Shown: one piece after another, positions 10,437 through 23,433 of the stretch
How positions within the stretch are numbered: position 1 is the first letter of the stretch
Layout: the number at the start of each line of letters is the position of its first letter
DNA from: Antarcticimicrobium luteum
GTDB taxonomy: Bacteria > Pseudomonadota > Alphaproteobacteria > Rhodobacterales > Rhodobacteraceae
Direction: 5' to 3'
Assembly (NCBI RefSeq): GCF_004358185.1
Contig: NZ_SMUV01000074.1
Location: 310,001 to 374,000, forward strand
DNA length: 64,000 nt
Position numbers and translations under genes: made by a program
The notes under the pieces: model-generated
What the model was told of the DNA's origin: nothing
Database searches by the model: none
Seen by the model: only the letters and a program-made list of their open reading frames with translations

Positions 10437-11357
10437 ATGACCATCCAAGTCTTTGGCCACAAATCCCCCGACACCGATTCCACCGGTTCGCCGATCATCT
10501 GGGCCTGGTACCTGACCGAGGTGAAGGGCGAGGCCGCCGCGCCGAAACTGCTGGGCGAGCCGAACACCGAGGCCGCCTTTGTGTTGCAGCGCTGGAACCT
10601 GGACAAGCCCGAGATCATCTCGGGCGTCGAGGCCGACGCGCCGGTGGTCATCGTCGACACCAACAACCCCGCCGAGCTGCCCGAGGGCATCAACGCCGCC
10701 GATATCCGCGCCATCATCGACCACCACAAGCTGGTCGGCGGCATCGAGACCAAGGGTCCGATCGACATCACCGTGCGCCCGCTGGCCTGCACCGCCACCA
10801 TCATGATCGACCTGATGGGCGAAGACGCCGCCAAGATGCCCGAGGCGATCAAGGGCGCGGCGCTGTCCTGCATCCTGTCCGACACGCTGGAATTCCGCAG
10901 CCCGACCACCACCGACCACGACCGCGCCGTGGCCGAGAAGCTGGCCGCCGATCTGGGCATCGACATCGCCTCCTACGCCGCCGAGCTGTTCGAGGCGAAA
11001 TCGGATGTCTCCGCCTTCTCCGACGCAGAGCTGCTGCGGATGGACTCCAAGGAATACACCATCGACGGCACCGAATTCCGCGTCTCGGTGCTGGAGACCA
11101 CCGCGCCGAAGATCGTGCTGGACCGCAAGGACAGCCTGATGGCCTCGATGGTCGATGTCGCCAAGGAAGACGGCGCCGATCAGGTTCTGCTTTTCGTCAT
11201 CGACATCCTGAACGAAGAGGCCACGCTGCTGGTGCCGAACGATCTGGTGAAAACCGTTGCCGAGAAAAGCTTTGGCGCAACCGCCACCGGCGACACCGTG
11301 GTGCTGCCCGGCATCATGAGCCGGAAAAAGCAGATCATTCCGAACCTCAAGGTCTGA
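10437..11357 (+). CDS. ppaC: Manganese-dependent inorganic pyrophosphatase (family II)
   Basis: A 306-residue DHH-family enzyme hydrolysing pyrophosphate to phosphate in the cytoplasm. It has the metal-binding signatures FGHKSPDTDS at the N-terminus, VDTNNPAELP, DHHKLVGG (the DHH motif) and the C-terminal SRKKQIIPNL loop that binds phosphate. Length matches family II PPases, which are unrelated to the common family I enzyme. It is a single-gene unit with its own promoter and terminator. Confidence 0.95.
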   Translation: MTIQVFGHKSPDTDSTGSPIIWAWYLTEVKGEAAAPKLLGEPNTEAAFVLQRWNLDKPEIISGVEADAPVVIVDTNNPAELPEGINAADIRAIIDHHKLVGGIETKGPIDITVRPLACTATIMIDLMGEDAAKMPEAIKGAALSCILSDTLEFRSPTTTDHDRAVAEKLAADLGIDIASYAAELFEAKSDVSAFSDAELLRMDSKEYTIDGTEFRVSVLETTAPKIVLDRKDSLMASMVDVAKEDGADQVLLFVIDILNEEATLLVPNDLVKTVAEKSFGATATGDTVVLPGIMSRKKQIIPNLKV

Positions 11358-11369
11358 TCCGAGTTCAAG

Positions 11370-11394
11370 GAGGCGCCCGGCGGGCGCCTCTTTT
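11370..11394 (+). terminator. Intrinsic terminator after ppaC
   Basis: A 9-bp perfect stem GAGGCGCCC/GGGCGCCTC with a 3-base loop, followed by TTTT, begins 13 bp after the ppaC stop codon. Confidence 0.85.
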
Positions 11395-11419
11395 CGTTTC
11401 CGGTAATCTCAGGTCCAAC

Positions 11420-11830
11420 ATGCTCCCGGTTGCCCTGACCGTCCTGAATCTCTTCACCCTGTTCCTGTTCGACTGGGACAAGAGCCAGGCCGCCCGCCAG
11501 GGCTGGCGCATATCGGAACGCAGCTTTCTGTTTCTCGCCTTCTGCGGCGGCTGGCCGGCGCTTAAGCTCGGGCAATGGCTGTTCCGCCACAAGACCCGCA
11601 AACAGCCGTTCAAGACCCTGTTGACCCTGATGATCGGCCTCAATCTGCTGACCGTCGCGGTGCTTGGCTCTCTCGCCGGGCCAGAGCTGCGCGCGCGGGC
11701 CTTTGGCTGGCCCGAGGCTCCGCTCAGCACCTGGCTCACCCAGTCGCGCCCGCACCTCCCGTCGGTCGGCGTCGGACGGGACAGCCCCGCTCAAGGCACC
11801 CACCGGTTCTTCCAGTCGGCGCGGGACTGA
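11420..11830 (+). CDS. DUF1294 membrane protein
   Basis: A 136-residue protein with a DUF1294 domain: FLFDWDKSQAARQGWRISERSFL followed by FCGGWPALKLGQWLFRHKTRKQPF is the family signature. Two or three hydrophobic segments flank it (residues 3-14, 38-48, 71-92). Function unknown; some relatives are fused to cold-shock domains, but this one is not. The C-terminal 40 residues are low-complexity. It starts 30 bp beyond the ppaC terminator. Confidence 0.72.
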   Translation: MLPVALTVLNLFTLFLFDWDKSQAARQGWRISERSFLFLAFCGGWPALKLGQWLFRHKTRKQPFKTLLTLMIGLNLLTVAVLGSLAGPELRARAFGWPEAPLSTWLTQSRPHLPSVGVGRDSPAQGTHRFFQSARD

Positions 11831-11986
11831 CGCCCGCCTCCATCGGCGGAGCGAAGATCACGATGGCCTGCCCGGACAGCGCCAGCGCGGCGCCCACCGG
11901 GGCTTTCCCGCATCGTTTTTAGGGTTTCCCCGCAGCAGTCAAACCGCCATATCTGCGCCGACCGCAATTGCCCGAAAGCCCCTCCC

Positions 11987-12862
11987 ATGACCCAGATCAT
12001 CGACGCCCTCGCCGACATCTCCGACCGCTACGACGTGCTGTTCGTCGATCTGTGGGGCTGCGTGCATGACGGCGTGCGCGCCTATCCGGCGGCGGTCGCG
12101 GCGCTGCAGGCCTACCGCGCCCGCGGCGGCACCGTGGTGCTGGTCACCAACTCGCCCAAGCCCCGGCTCGGCGTCGCCGTCCAGATGCGCAGCTTTGGCG
12201 TGCCGGACGACGCCTATGACACCATCGCCACCAGTGGCGACAGCGCGCGCGCGGCGATGTTCGAAGGCGTGGTCGGTGAAAAGGTCTGGTTCATGGGCGA
12301 ATGGGAGCGTGACCACGAATTCTTCGAACCGCTGCATGTGATCCACGACCCCGCCCCGGTCACCCGCGTGCCGCTGGACCAGGCCGAGGGCATCGTCTGC
12401 TGCGGCCCGTTCGATCCGATGGCCGATCCGGCGGTGAACCGGCCCGAGTTCCTGCTGGCCAAGCAGAAGGGGCTGAAACTGCTCTGCGCCAATCCCGATA
12501 TCGTCGTGGACCGGGGCGAGACCCGCGAATGGTGCGCCGGTGCGCTGGCCCGGCTCTATACCGAAATGGGGGGAGAGAGCCTTTATTTCGGCAAGCCGCA
12601 TCCGCCGATCTACGATCTGGCCCGCCGCCGTCTGGCGGATCTGGGCAAGGACGTGGGCAATGCGGCAATCCTGGCCATCGGCGACGGCATCCACACTGAC
12701 ATCGCCGGCGCCATGGGCGAGGATATCGATTCCCTCTTCATCACCGGCGGACTGGCGGCGCAGGACACGAAAACCGCGCAACAACCGGAACCTGCGGCGC
12801 TGGCGGCCTTTCTGGAGGCGGAAATGACCGCCCCGACCTATGCGATCGGGCATTTGCGCTGA
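11987..12862 (+). CDS. HAD-superfamily phosphatase, TIGR01459 type
   Basis: A 291-residue HAD hydrolase. Motif I is DLWGCVHDGV (nucleophile Asp near residue 21), motif II VTNSPKPR, and motif IV GDGIHTDIAGAMGEDIDSLFI at about residue 235; the FGKPHPPIYD segment is typical of NagD-like class IIA HADs. TIGR01459 proteins are alphaproteobacterial and of undetermined substrate. Nothing in the neighbourhood defines the substrate. Confidence 0.85.
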   Translation: MTQIIDALADISDRYDVLFVDLWGCVHDGVRAYPAAVAALQAYRARGGTVVLVTNSPKPRLGVAVQMRSFGVPDDAYDTIATSGDSARAAMFEGVVGEKVWFMGEWERDHEFFEPLHVIHDPAPVTRVPLDQAEGIVCCGPFDPMADPAVNRPEFLLAKQKGLKLLCANPDIVVDRGETREWCAGALARLYTEMGGESLYFGKPHPPIYDLARRRLADLGKDVGNAAILAIGDGIHTDIAGAMGEDIDSLFITGGLAAQDTKTAQQPEPAALAAFLEAEMTAPTYAIGHLR

Positions 12863-12874
12863 CTGAAAAACCGC

Positions 12875-12902
12875 TTGATTTTCTGCGCCTGCAAAGTAAT
12901 AA
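12875..12902 (+). promoter_or_regulatory. Candidate promoter of the MaoC dehydratase gene
   Basis: TTGATT (12875-12880), a 16-bp spacer and TAATAA (12897-12902), about 60 bp upstream of the chosen start. Confidence 0.4.
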
Positions 12903-12964
12903 AGTTGCCGCACCACCACCAGAGTCGCACATTTATTGCCGCGCAGATGAGACAAGAGGACGAT

Positions 12965-13408
12965 ATGTTGGACAACCTGCCCCGCGGAACGATCTGCATC
13001 GAGGATATCGAGATGGGCATGACCCGCCATCTGCGCAAAGTGGTGACCGACGAGGATATCGAGATGTTCGCACAGGTCTCCACCGACCATAACCCGGTGC
13101 ATCTGGACGACGATTACGCGCAGGACACCATCTTTGAGGGGCGCATCGCGCATGGGATGCTGACCGCCGGGCTGATCTCGGCGGTGATCGGCGAACAGCT
13201 GCCGGGGCACGGCACCGTCTACATGGGCCAGACGCTGAAATTCCTTGCCCCGGTGCGGCCCGGCGACATGGTCTATGCCGAGGTCAAGGTGATCGACATC
13301 GACCTGGGCAAGCGGCGCGTCAAGCTGGACTGTCACTGCTCGGTCAACGACAAGAAGGTGCTGATCGGCGAGGCGACCGTGCTCGCCCCCAGCCGCAAGT
13401 TCGACTGA
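12965..13408 (+). CDS. MaoC family dehydratase ((R)-specific enoyl-CoA hydratase-like)
   Basis: A 147-residue hot-dog-fold protein. The hydratase-2 motif is evident: FAQVSTDHNPVHLDDDYA with catalytic Asp and His, then FEGRIAHGMLTAGLISAVIGEQLPG. Such enzymes hydrate enoyl-CoA to (R)-3-hydroxyacyl-CoA and can feed polyhydroxyalkanoate synthesis or beta-oxidation. The ATG at 12965 is chosen for its AGAGGA ribosome-binding site; another in-frame ATG lies at 12947. Confidence 0.87.
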   Translation: MLDNLPRGTICIEDIEMGMTRHLRKVVTDEDIEMFAQVSTDHNPVHLDDDYAQDTIFEGRIAHGMLTAGLISAVIGEQLPGHGTVYMGQTLKFLAPVRPGDMVYAEVKVIDIDLGKRRVKLDCHCSVNDKKVLIGEATVLAPSRKFD

Positions 13409-13470
13409 GGCCATTCAGGTCCGGCGCGGGGCGTCTTGCGCCCAGGCGCGCGGGGCGCTAGGCATCGCCC

Positions 13471-14403
13471 ATGCGGATCATCCGGGATCATCAGTTCGTC
13501 GAAACCCAGGACCGCGGCGCCAGTGCCGCGATCGGCAATTTCGACGGTGTGCATCTGGGCCACCAGTCGGTGATCCGGCTGGCGCGCGGGGCGGCACCGC
13601 AGGCACCGCTGGGCATTATCACATTCGAGCCGCATCCGCGCGAATACTTCGCGCCGCAAAGCCCGCCCTTCCGCCTGATGCGCCGCGGCGCACGGGCGCA
13701 CCGGCTGGAAAAGCTGGGGGTCGAAAAGCTCTATGAGCTGAATTTCAACGCCGCCCTGGCCGGCCTCACGCCAGAGGCCTTCGCCCGCAGCGTGCTGGCC
13801 GAGGGGCTGGGCGTCGCGCATGTGGTGGTGGGGGCCGATTTCTGCTTTGGCAAGGGCCGCGCCGGCAACGCGCAGGATCTGGTCCGCTTCGGGCGCGAGA
13901 TGGGCTTCGGCGTCACCGTCGCGCCGCTGCTGGAACAGTCGGAAAACACCGTCTCCTCCACCGCGATCCGCACCGCGCTGAGCGAGGGCCGCCCACGCGA
14001 GGCGGCCTCCATGCTGGGCCACTGGCACCGGATCGAGGGCGCCGTGATTGGCGGCGAACAGCGCGGCCGCGAGCTGGGCTTTCCCACCGCCAACATGTCG
14101 ATCGAGGGGCTGCACCCGCCCGCCTTCGGAGTCTATGCGGTGCTGGTCGATGTGCTCGACGGGCCGCACAAGGGCAGCTATCGCGGTGCCGCCTCGCTGG
14201 GGGTGCGACCGATGTTCGGCGGCGAGGTGCCCAATATCGAGACCTATATCTTTGACTTTTCCGGCGATCTCTATGGCGCGACGCTCTCGGTCGGGCTGGT
14301 GGAATTCCTGCGTCCCGAGATGCAGTTCGAGAGCCTCGACGCGCTGATCGCGCAGATGGATGGCGATTGCGCCCGATCCCGCGACATCCTGGGCGATCTA
14401 TGA
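13471..14403 (+). CDS. ribF: Bifunctional riboflavin kinase / FAD synthetase
   Basis: A 310-residue enzyme converting riboflavin to FMN and FMN to FAD. The N-terminal adenylyltransferase domain has AIGNFDGVHLGHQSVI (residues 12-27) and the SSTAIRTALSEG motif; the C-terminal kinase domain has RGRELGFPTANM and LGVRPMFGG. Its stop overlaps the start of the next gene by 4 bp (ATGA). FAD made here is also the substrate of the ApbE flavin transferase encoded 34 kb away, although no direct link is implied. Confidence 0.96.
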   Translation: MRIIRDHQFVETQDRGASAAIGNFDGVHLGHQSVIRLARGAAPQAPLGIITFEPHPREYFAPQSPPFRLMRRGARAHRLEKLGVEKLYELNFNAALAGLTPEAFARSVLAEGLGVAHVVVGADFCFGKGRAGNAQDLVRFGREMGFGVTVAPLLEQSENTVSSTAIRTALSEGRPREAASMLGHWHRIEGAVIGGEQRGRELGFPTANMSIEGLHPPAFGVYAVLVDVLDGPHKGSYRGAASLGVRPMFGGEVPNIETYIFDFSGDLYGATLSVGLVEFLRPEMQFESLDALIAQMDGDCARSRDILGDL

Positions 14404-14870
14404 GCGATCCGATCGACCGTTCCGGCCTCTCGCCGCGCTTTTGGGAACGAAAGCCCCTTCGCAAGCTGACCGAGCGGGAGTGGGAGGCGCTGTGCGACGG
14501 CTGCGGCAAATGCTGCCTGAACAAGCTGGAGGACGAGGACACCGGCGAGGTCGCCCTGACCCGCGTCGCCTGCCGGCTGCTGGACGACACCACCTGCCGC
14601 TGCGCGCAATATGAGATCCGGCACCAGTTCGTGCCCGAATGCATCGTCCTGCGCCCGGGCAATATCGACGAGCACGCCTATTGGATGCCGCGAACTTGCG
14701 CCTATCGCCTGCTCTGGGAGGGCAAGCCGCTGTTCGACTGGCACCCGCTGATCTCGGGCACCGCCGAAAGCGTACATTCGGCCGGCGTTTCCGTACGCAA
14801 CCGGACCGTGCCGGAATTCGAGATCCCGGAAGAGGACTGGGAAGAGTATATCATCGAGGAGCCGATCTGA
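14400..14870 (+). CDS. YcgN/UPF0260 family cysteine-cluster protein
   Basis: A 156-residue protein with a CxxCxxCC cluster near residue 33 (LCDGCGKCCLNKL), and further cysteines in TCRCAQYEIR and PECIVLRPGNI, plus the conserved MPRTCAYRLLWEGKPLFDWHPL segment. This is the YcgN/UPF0260 family; the cysteines probably bind a metal or Fe-S centre but function is unproven. The gene overlaps ribF upstream and ltaE downstream, so the three form one operon. Confidence 0.9.
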   Translation: MSDPIDRSGLSPRFWERKPLRKLTEREWEALCDGCGKCCLNKLEDEDTGEVALTRVACRLLDDTTCRCAQYEIRHQFVPECIVLRPGNIDEHAYWMPRTCAYRLLWEGKPLFDWHPLISGTAESVHSAGVSVRNRTVPEFEIPEEDWEEYIIEEPI

Positions 14871-15913
14871 TGTTCTTTGCCTCTGACAATACCGGCCCGG
14901 TCCACCCCAGGGTAATGGAGGCGCTGGCCGAGGCCAACAGCGGCTATGCCATGGGTTATGGCGCCGATGCGCTGATGGACCGGGTGCGCGACCGCATCCG
15001 CGAGGTGTTCGAGGCGCCCGACGCGGCCGTCTATCTCGTCGCCACCGGCACTGCGGCCAATTCGCTGGCGCTGGCGACGCTGGCCAATCCCTGGGACACT
15101 ATTTTTTGCACCCCCGTCGCCCATATCCAGGAGGACGAGTGCAACGCGCCGGAGTTCTATTCCGGCGGCGCCAAGCTGACGCTGGTGGGCGCGGACGACA
15201 AGATGACGTCCAGAACCCTGCGCGCGGCGATCGAGGGCGAAGAAACCCGCGGCGTGCACGGGCCGCAGCGCGGCCCGGTGTCGATCACCCAGGTGACCGA
15301 GCGTGGATCAGTCTATACGCTGGAGGAATTGCGCGAACTGACCGCAGTGGCAAACGACTTTGACCTGCCGGTGCATCTGGACGGCGCGCGCTTTGCCAAC
15401 GCGCTGGTGGCGCTGGGATGCAGCCCGGCAGAGATGACCTGGCAGGCCAGCGTCAACGCGGTGTCCTTCGGCGGCACCAAGAACGGGCTGATGGGCGCCG
15501 AGGCGGTGGTGTTCTTTGATCCCGCGCAGGGCTGGGAATTCGAGCTGCGGCGCAAGCGGGGGGCGCATCTGTTTTCCAAGCACCGCTATCTTTCGGCGCA
15601 GATGGAGGCCTATCTGGCGGACGGGCTGTGGCTGGAAATGGCCGAACAGGCCAACGCCAATTGCACCCGCCTGGCCGTAGGGCTGCGCGATGCGGGCGCC
15701 GAGTTCCTGAACGTGCCGCAGGCCAACATGATCTTTGCCGCCCTGCCCCGCCGCGTGCACCAGCGGCTCAAGGCCGAGGGCGCGATGTACTACCTGCAGG
15801 GCGGCCCGCTGGAGACCGGCGACGGTGACGAGCCGCTGGGCTGCCGGCTGGTCTGCGACTGGTCGATCAGCGCCGATCTGATCGACCGGTTCGTGGAACT
15901 GGCCAAGAGCTGA
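14870..15913 (+). CDS. ltaE: Low-specificity threonine aldolase
   Basis: A 347-residue PLP enzyme cleaving L-threonine or allo-threonine to glycine and acetaldehyde. It has FFASDNTGPVHPRVMEAL at the N-terminus, VATGTAANSLAL for cofactor phosphate binding, LDGARFANAL with the Asp that holds the pyridine ring, and SFGGTKNGLMGAEAVV with the PLP lysine. The ATG overlaps the previous stop (TGATG). Length is normal. Confidence 0.92.
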   Translation: MFFASDNTGPVHPRVMEALAEANSGYAMGYGADALMDRVRDRIREVFEAPDAAVYLVATGTAANSLALATLANPWDTIFCTPVAHIQEDECNAPEFYSGGAKLTLVGADDKMTSRTLRAAIEGEETRGVHGPQRGPVSITQVTERGSVYTLEELRELTAVANDFDLPVHLDGARFANALVALGCSPAEMTWQASVNAVSFGGTKNGLMGAEAVVFFDPAQGWEFELRRKRGAHLFSKHRYLSAQMEAYLADGLWLEMAEQANANCTRLAVGLRDAGAEFLNVPQANMIFAALPRRVHQRLKAEGAMYYLQGGPLETGDGDEPLGCRLVCDWSISADLIDRFVELAKS

Positions 15914-16093
15914 GGGCTGGCAAGGCCCCCCCTCCCGGTTTCTCCCTCCCTGTCTCGCCCCATTTCCCCCTCCGTCCCCCTGAGAGGGGGCGGGAGGCAA
16001 GTGGCGGTGCGCGCGCCCGAATATCCTGTCAACGTCCAGGCGCAGAGGGCCACGCCCGGCCCTGGGTCGGCCCGACGGATGAAAAGCGCGGGG

Positions 16094-16909
16094 CTACTCG
16101 CCGGCCCATTCAAACAGCGCGCGCAGATGTGACGCCACCTCTGCCGGGTGGGTGATCGGCAGCATATGACCCGCCCCTTCGATCACCACGTTCCGGGCAT
16201 CGGGCAGGCGGCGGGCGATGGCGTCATTGATCGCCCTGGTCACCGGATGGCTGACGGTGCCGCGGAGCAGCAGCGCGGGCATCGAAACCCGGGCGATCCG
16301 GTCCGGCCCGAGAATGCCGGCAAGGTCGTCGTAGAGAGACGGGCGGCACGCGGGCACAAAGCGGATGCTGCGCACCATACCGGCGCGCGCGGCCTCGGGC
16401 ATGTCGTCCCAGGACACCCCCGCCCCGCCCCACAATTCGTTGAACAGCCGCGCGCCGGTCTCATATTCGCCCCGCTCGAGCGGGCCGGTGAAGGCGGCGG
16501 TATCGGCCTCGTGCAGGGCCAGCGCCTCCGGGTCGTCCTGCATCGCGAAACAGAAATAGACCGGCTCGACCATGGTCAGCGAGCGCACCCGGTCCGGATG
16601 CGCTGCCGCCAGCCGCAGCGCGACCGTGGCGCCGAAGGAGTGGCCGATCACGTCCATCCGCTCGGTCAGGAAACTTTCGCCGATCTCGGTCATGCGGTCC
16701 TGCACGTCGCCCTGCCCGTCCCAATCGGGGCTGCGTCCGTGGCCGAGCATGTCGAAGGCGGTAAAGGTCGCCTCGGCCTCCAGCTGCGCGGCAATCCCGC
16801 GCCAGGCGCCGGAATGGGCCAGCGTGCAATGGATCGCCAGCACCTGTCGGGGGCCATGGCCGAACTGCCGCGCGAACACCGGCTGCGGCAGTCCCTGCCC
16901 GTCCATCAC
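16094..16909 (-). CDS. Alpha/beta-fold hydrolase
   Basis: A 271-residue cytoplasmic alpha/beta hydrolase: oxyanion region [15 protein letters not shown] (residues 26-40), nucleophile elbow [15 protein letters not shown] near residue 95 and catalytic His in [19 protein letters not shown] near the C-terminus. The start overlaps the end of the upstream HCCA-isomerase-like gene by 4 bp, so the two are cotranscribed. The pairing suggests hydrolysis or isomerisation of an aromatic or glutathione-linked compound, but the substrate is unknown. Confidence 0.87.
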   Translation of the reverse strand: MMDGQGLPQPVFARQFGHGPRQVLAIHCTLAHSGAWRGIAAQLEAEATFTAFDMLGHGRSPDWDGQGDVQDRMTEIGESFLTERMDVIGHSFGATVALRLAAAHPDRVRSLTMVEPVYFCFAMQDDPEALALHEADTAAFTGPLERGEYETGARLFNELWGGAGVSWDDMPEAARAGMVRSIRFVPACRPSLYDDLAGILGPDRIARVSMPALLLRGTVSHPVTRAINDAIARRLPDARNVVIEGAGHMLPITHPAEVASHLRALFEWAGE

Positions 16910-17508
16910 AGATCGCCCGCGAGGGTGGCCTCAAGGTCGTCCAGCCGGTCCTGGCCCCAGAATCTCTGGTCCTCGCCGGTAATGTAGAAGGGCGAGCCGA
17001 AGACACCGCGCGCGGCGGCCTCTTCGAGATTGGCGGCATAAGCCTCGGCGCCCGCAAGCAGCCCGCTGTCGGTCAGCGCCGGATCGAACCCGGCGGCCTC
17101 CAGGCAGGCGCGCAGCACCGTATCCTCGGCGATGTCCCGGTCTTCGGCCCAGACGGCGCGGGTGATGCCATGGATCAGCGCCCCCATGTCACCGCCGCCC
17201 GCGGCCTGCGCCGCGATGATCGCATAGGACGAGGGCGCCGGGTTGGTCGGCCAGTGCGCCGGCTTGAGGTTGAACGCCAGCCCCAGCTTTTTCGACTGCC
17301 GCATCAGCTCCTGCGCCCGGTACTGCATCCGCGCCGGGTGCCGCTCGGCCGGGGCAACGCCGCCGGTACGCGGGAACAGACCGATGATGTCCAGCGGCTT
17401 GTAGGTGATCGTGGCGCCGTGCCGCGCGGCGATCTGCTCCAGCCGCGTGCCCGCGAGATAGACATAGGGCGACAGCGTCGAAAAGAAGTAATCTACATGA
17501 TGTGGCAT
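16906..17508 (-). CDS. 2-hydroxychromene-2-carboxylate isomerase family (DsbA-like GST kappa fold)
   Basis: A 200-residue thioredoxin-fold protein. [14 protein letters not shown] places a serine (SPY) where DsbA proteins have CxxC, as in glutathione-dependent HCCA isomerases; the cis-proline loop is [10 protein letters not shown] and [13 protein letters not shown] closes the domain. The enzyme isomerises hydroxychromene carboxylates in naphthalene-type degradation, but many members act on unidentified glutathione-linked substrates. It is divergent from prs, which lies 108 bp away. Confidence 0.88.
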   Translation of the reverse strand: MPHHVDYFFSTLSPYVYLAGTRLEQIAARHGATITYKPLDIIGLFPRTGGVAPAERHPARMQYRAQELMRQSKKLGLAFNLKPAHWPTNPAPSSYAIIAAQAAGGGDMGALIHGITRAVWAEDRDIAEDTVLRACLEAAGFDPALTDSGLLAGAEAYAANLEEAAARGVFGSPFYITGEDQRFWGQDRLDDLEATLAGDL

Positions 17509-17616
17509 CTTAACATTTCTCCCGCCCAAATCTTTGCGCGAAGGTACGCACATGCTAAGCGGTGTCAACTTCACGATTCTGTCACACCAGACCTTGCTGC
17601 CCGGGGATATCAGCAC

Positions 17617-18636
17617 ATGGCGACTCTGAACGAACCCAAGCTTATCGCTGGGAACGCCAACCTTCCGCTTGCCGAGGCCATCGCGCGCCGCATGAGTATG
17701 CATCGGGGGGTCAACCTCGATCTGGTCGACGCCCGCGTCGAGCGGTTCAACGACGGCGAAATCTTTGTCGAGGTTTACGAGAACGTGCGCGGTGAGGACA
17801 TGTTCCTGATCCAGCCGACATCGAACCCGGCCAATGACAACCTGATGGAGCTGCTGATCATGGCCGACGCGCTGCGCCGGTCCAGCGCGGCGCGGATCAC
17901 CGCCGTGATCCCCTATTTCGGCTATGCCCGCCAGGATCGCCGCACCAAGGCCCGCACGCCGATCAGCGCCAAGCTGGTGGCCAACCTGCTGACCCAGTCC
18001 GGGATCGAGCGGGTTCTGACGATGGACCTGCACGCGGCGCAGATCCAGGGCTTTTTCGACATTCCGGTCGACAACCTCTATGCCTCTCCGATCTTCGCGC
18101 TCGACATCAAGGCGCATTTCAGGGACCGGATGGGCGATCTGATGGTGGTCTCTCCGGACGTGGGCGGCGTGGCGCGCGCGCGGGAACTGGCCAAGCGGAT
18201 CAATTCGCCGTTGTCGATCGTGGACAAGCGCCGCGAGAAGCCGGGCGAAGTGGCCGAGATGACGGTGATCGGCAATGTGACCGACAAGATCTGCATCATC
18301 GTCGACGACATGTGCGACACCGCCGGCACCCTGTGCAAGGCGGCCGAGGTGCTGATGGAGAACGGCGCCAAAGAGGTGCACGCCTATATCTCTCACGGGG
18401 TGATGAGCGGCCCGGCGGTGGAACGGATCACCAATTCGGTGATGAAGACTCTGGTTCTGACCGACACCATCGAGCCCAGCAAGGCGGTGCAGGCCGCGCC
18501 GAATATCCGCATCGTCCCCACGGCGCCGATCTTTGCCCAGGCGATCCTGAACATCTGGTACGGCACCAGCGTCTCGTCGCTGTTCGAGGACAAGACGCTG
18601 TCGCCGATCTACGAGTCGCTCTACATGCCGGACTGA
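17617..18636 (+). CDS. prs: Ribose-phosphate pyrophosphokinase
   Basis: A 339-residue PRPP synthase. It shows the N-terminal [15 protein letters not shown] segment, [23 protein letters not shown], the regulatory/catalytic loop [32 protein letters not shown], and the PRPP-binding [11 protein letters not shown] motif. It supplies PRPP for purine, pyrimidine, histidine and NAD synthesis. The ATG at 17617 starts the conserved protein; upstream in-frame sequence is antisense to the neighbouring gene. Confidence 0.97.
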   Translation: MATLNEPKLIAGNANLPLAEAIARRMSMHRGVNLDLVDARVERFNDGEIFVEVYENVRGEDMFLIQPTSNPANDNLMELLIMADALRRSSAARITAVIPYFGYARQDRRTKARTPISAKLVANLLTQSGIERVLTMDLHAAQIQGFFDIPVDNLYASPIFALDIKAHFRDRMGDLMVVSPDVGGVARARELAKRINSPLSIVDKRREKPGEVAEMTVIGNVTDKICIIVDDMCDTAGTLCKAAEVLMENGAKEVHAYISHGVMSGPAVERITNSVMKTLVLTDTIEPSKAVQAAPNIRIVPTAPIFAQAILNIWYGTSVSSLFEDKTLSPIYESLYMPD

Positions 18637-18661
18637 TCCGGGGGCGCGGGGGCGCCCGCCA

Positions 18662-19012
18662 TCAGCCGATGACCCAGTCGTCGTCGTGATTGAGCGCCCC
18701 GATCGCCATCCAGGCCACGCGGATGCGCGCAATGCGGGTGTCGAGCCAGGTCCGGAACACGATCTCGCAACCCTCGTTGGTGACATTGTCGACCAACAGC
18801 TCGGTGCGGACCGCCGAGGCCGTATCCGCGTCGAGCAGCGAGACCGAGACATGAACCGCGGGCGGCGCGCGGAACGGCTCGCCAAAGCGGATCGCGCGGC
18901 GCCGTTCGCGGGGGCCCTCGCCGGTCCACATCTCGCCGCCGTCCTCGAAATCGGCAAACAGGGACACGTCGCCCTGATCGATGCCGATGAGATGGTTTTC
19001 CAGTTTCTTCAT
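18662..19012 (-). CDS. H-type lectin domain protein
   Basis: A 116-residue protein with the H-type lectin signature: RAIRFGEPFRAPPAVHVSVSLLDADT, then CEIVFRTWLDTRIARIRVAWMAIG. This beta-sandwich fold is best known from snail agglutinins and Dictyostelium discoidins that bind N-acetylgalactosamine. No signal peptide is visible, so it appears cytoplasmic. It lies directly downstream of the ATP synthase operon with the atpC terminator between them, an arrangement also known in other Rhodobacteraceae. Its cellular role is unknown. Confidence 0.8.
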   Translation of the reverse strand: MKKLENHLIGIDQGDVSLFADFEDGGEMWTGEGPRERRRAIRFGEPFRAPPAVHVSVSLLDADTASAVRTELLVDNVTNEGCEIVFRTWLDTRIARIRVAWMAIGALNHDDDWVIG

Positions 19013-19079
19013 TCCGTTCCATGACTCTGTTCGCGGGTCGCCACAGCAAGCCTTTCCAGGCTGGTTTTGTCAAAATAAA

Positions 19080-19102
19080 ACCGGCCCCGCGAGGGGGCCG
19101 GT
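19080..19102 (-). terminator. Intrinsic terminator of the atpHAGDC operon
   Basis: A 9-bp stem ACCGGCCCC/GGGGCCGGT with a 5-base loop, followed on the minus strand by TTTATTTTG, lies about 35 bp after the atpC stop. Confidence 0.82.
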
Positions 19103-19135
19103 CTGAATGCCTTGCGCCAGAGAGGACTCAGACGA

Positions 19136-19552
19136 TCACAGGCTCATGTGATCGCCCAGGGCCTCCATGTCGGCGAGCAGCTTGGCCGCGTCGTCGACGA
19201 TGCTCGGATGCGCGTCGGGCGCGCCCTTGGCCGCATCATGCGCGGCGCGGGCCTCGGCGACCAGCTCATCGAGATGCGCACGGGTCACCTCGGTCACCGG
19301 GATCGCCTTTTCGGCCAGAACCGACATGGTGTCGCTGCCGATTTCGGCAAAGCCGCCGGTCACGACGAACTCGGAATTGCCTTCCGGGCTTTCGATCCGC
19401 AGCACGCCCGGGCGCAGCGTGGTGATGAGCGGGGCATGATCGGGCATCGCCGTCATGTCGCCATCGGCGCCGGGGATCTGGACCGCGCTGGCGCGGAGCG
19501 ACGCCAGGCGGCGCTCCGGGCTGACGAGGTCGAATTGCATTGTATCTGCCAT
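19136..19552 (-). CDS. atpC: F1F0 ATP synthase epsilon subunit
   Basis: A 138-residue F1 central-stalk subunit. The N-terminal beta-sandwich has [45 protein letters not shown]; the short C-terminal helices follow. It regulates ATP hydrolysis and links gamma to the c-ring. It is the last gene of the operon, just behind atpD. Confidence 0.96.
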   Translation of the reverse strand: MADTMQFDLVSPERRLASLRASAVQIPGADGDMTAMPDHAPLITTLRPGVLRIESPEGNSEFVVTGGFAEIGSDTMSVLAEKAIPVTEVTRAHLDELVAEARAAHDAAKGAPDAHPSIVDDAAKLLADMEALGDHMSL

Positions 19553-19563
19553 GAGGGCGCTCC

Positions 19564-21880
<2,317 letters not shown>

Positions 21881-21894
21881 TGCCTTATCTCCCC

Positions 21895-23433
<1,539 letters not shown>

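Noticed and set aside
15971..15990. CCCCC/GGGGG hairpin after ltaE as terminator
   Set aside because: Only five pairs within a C-rich tract and no T-run; not convincing as a terminator.
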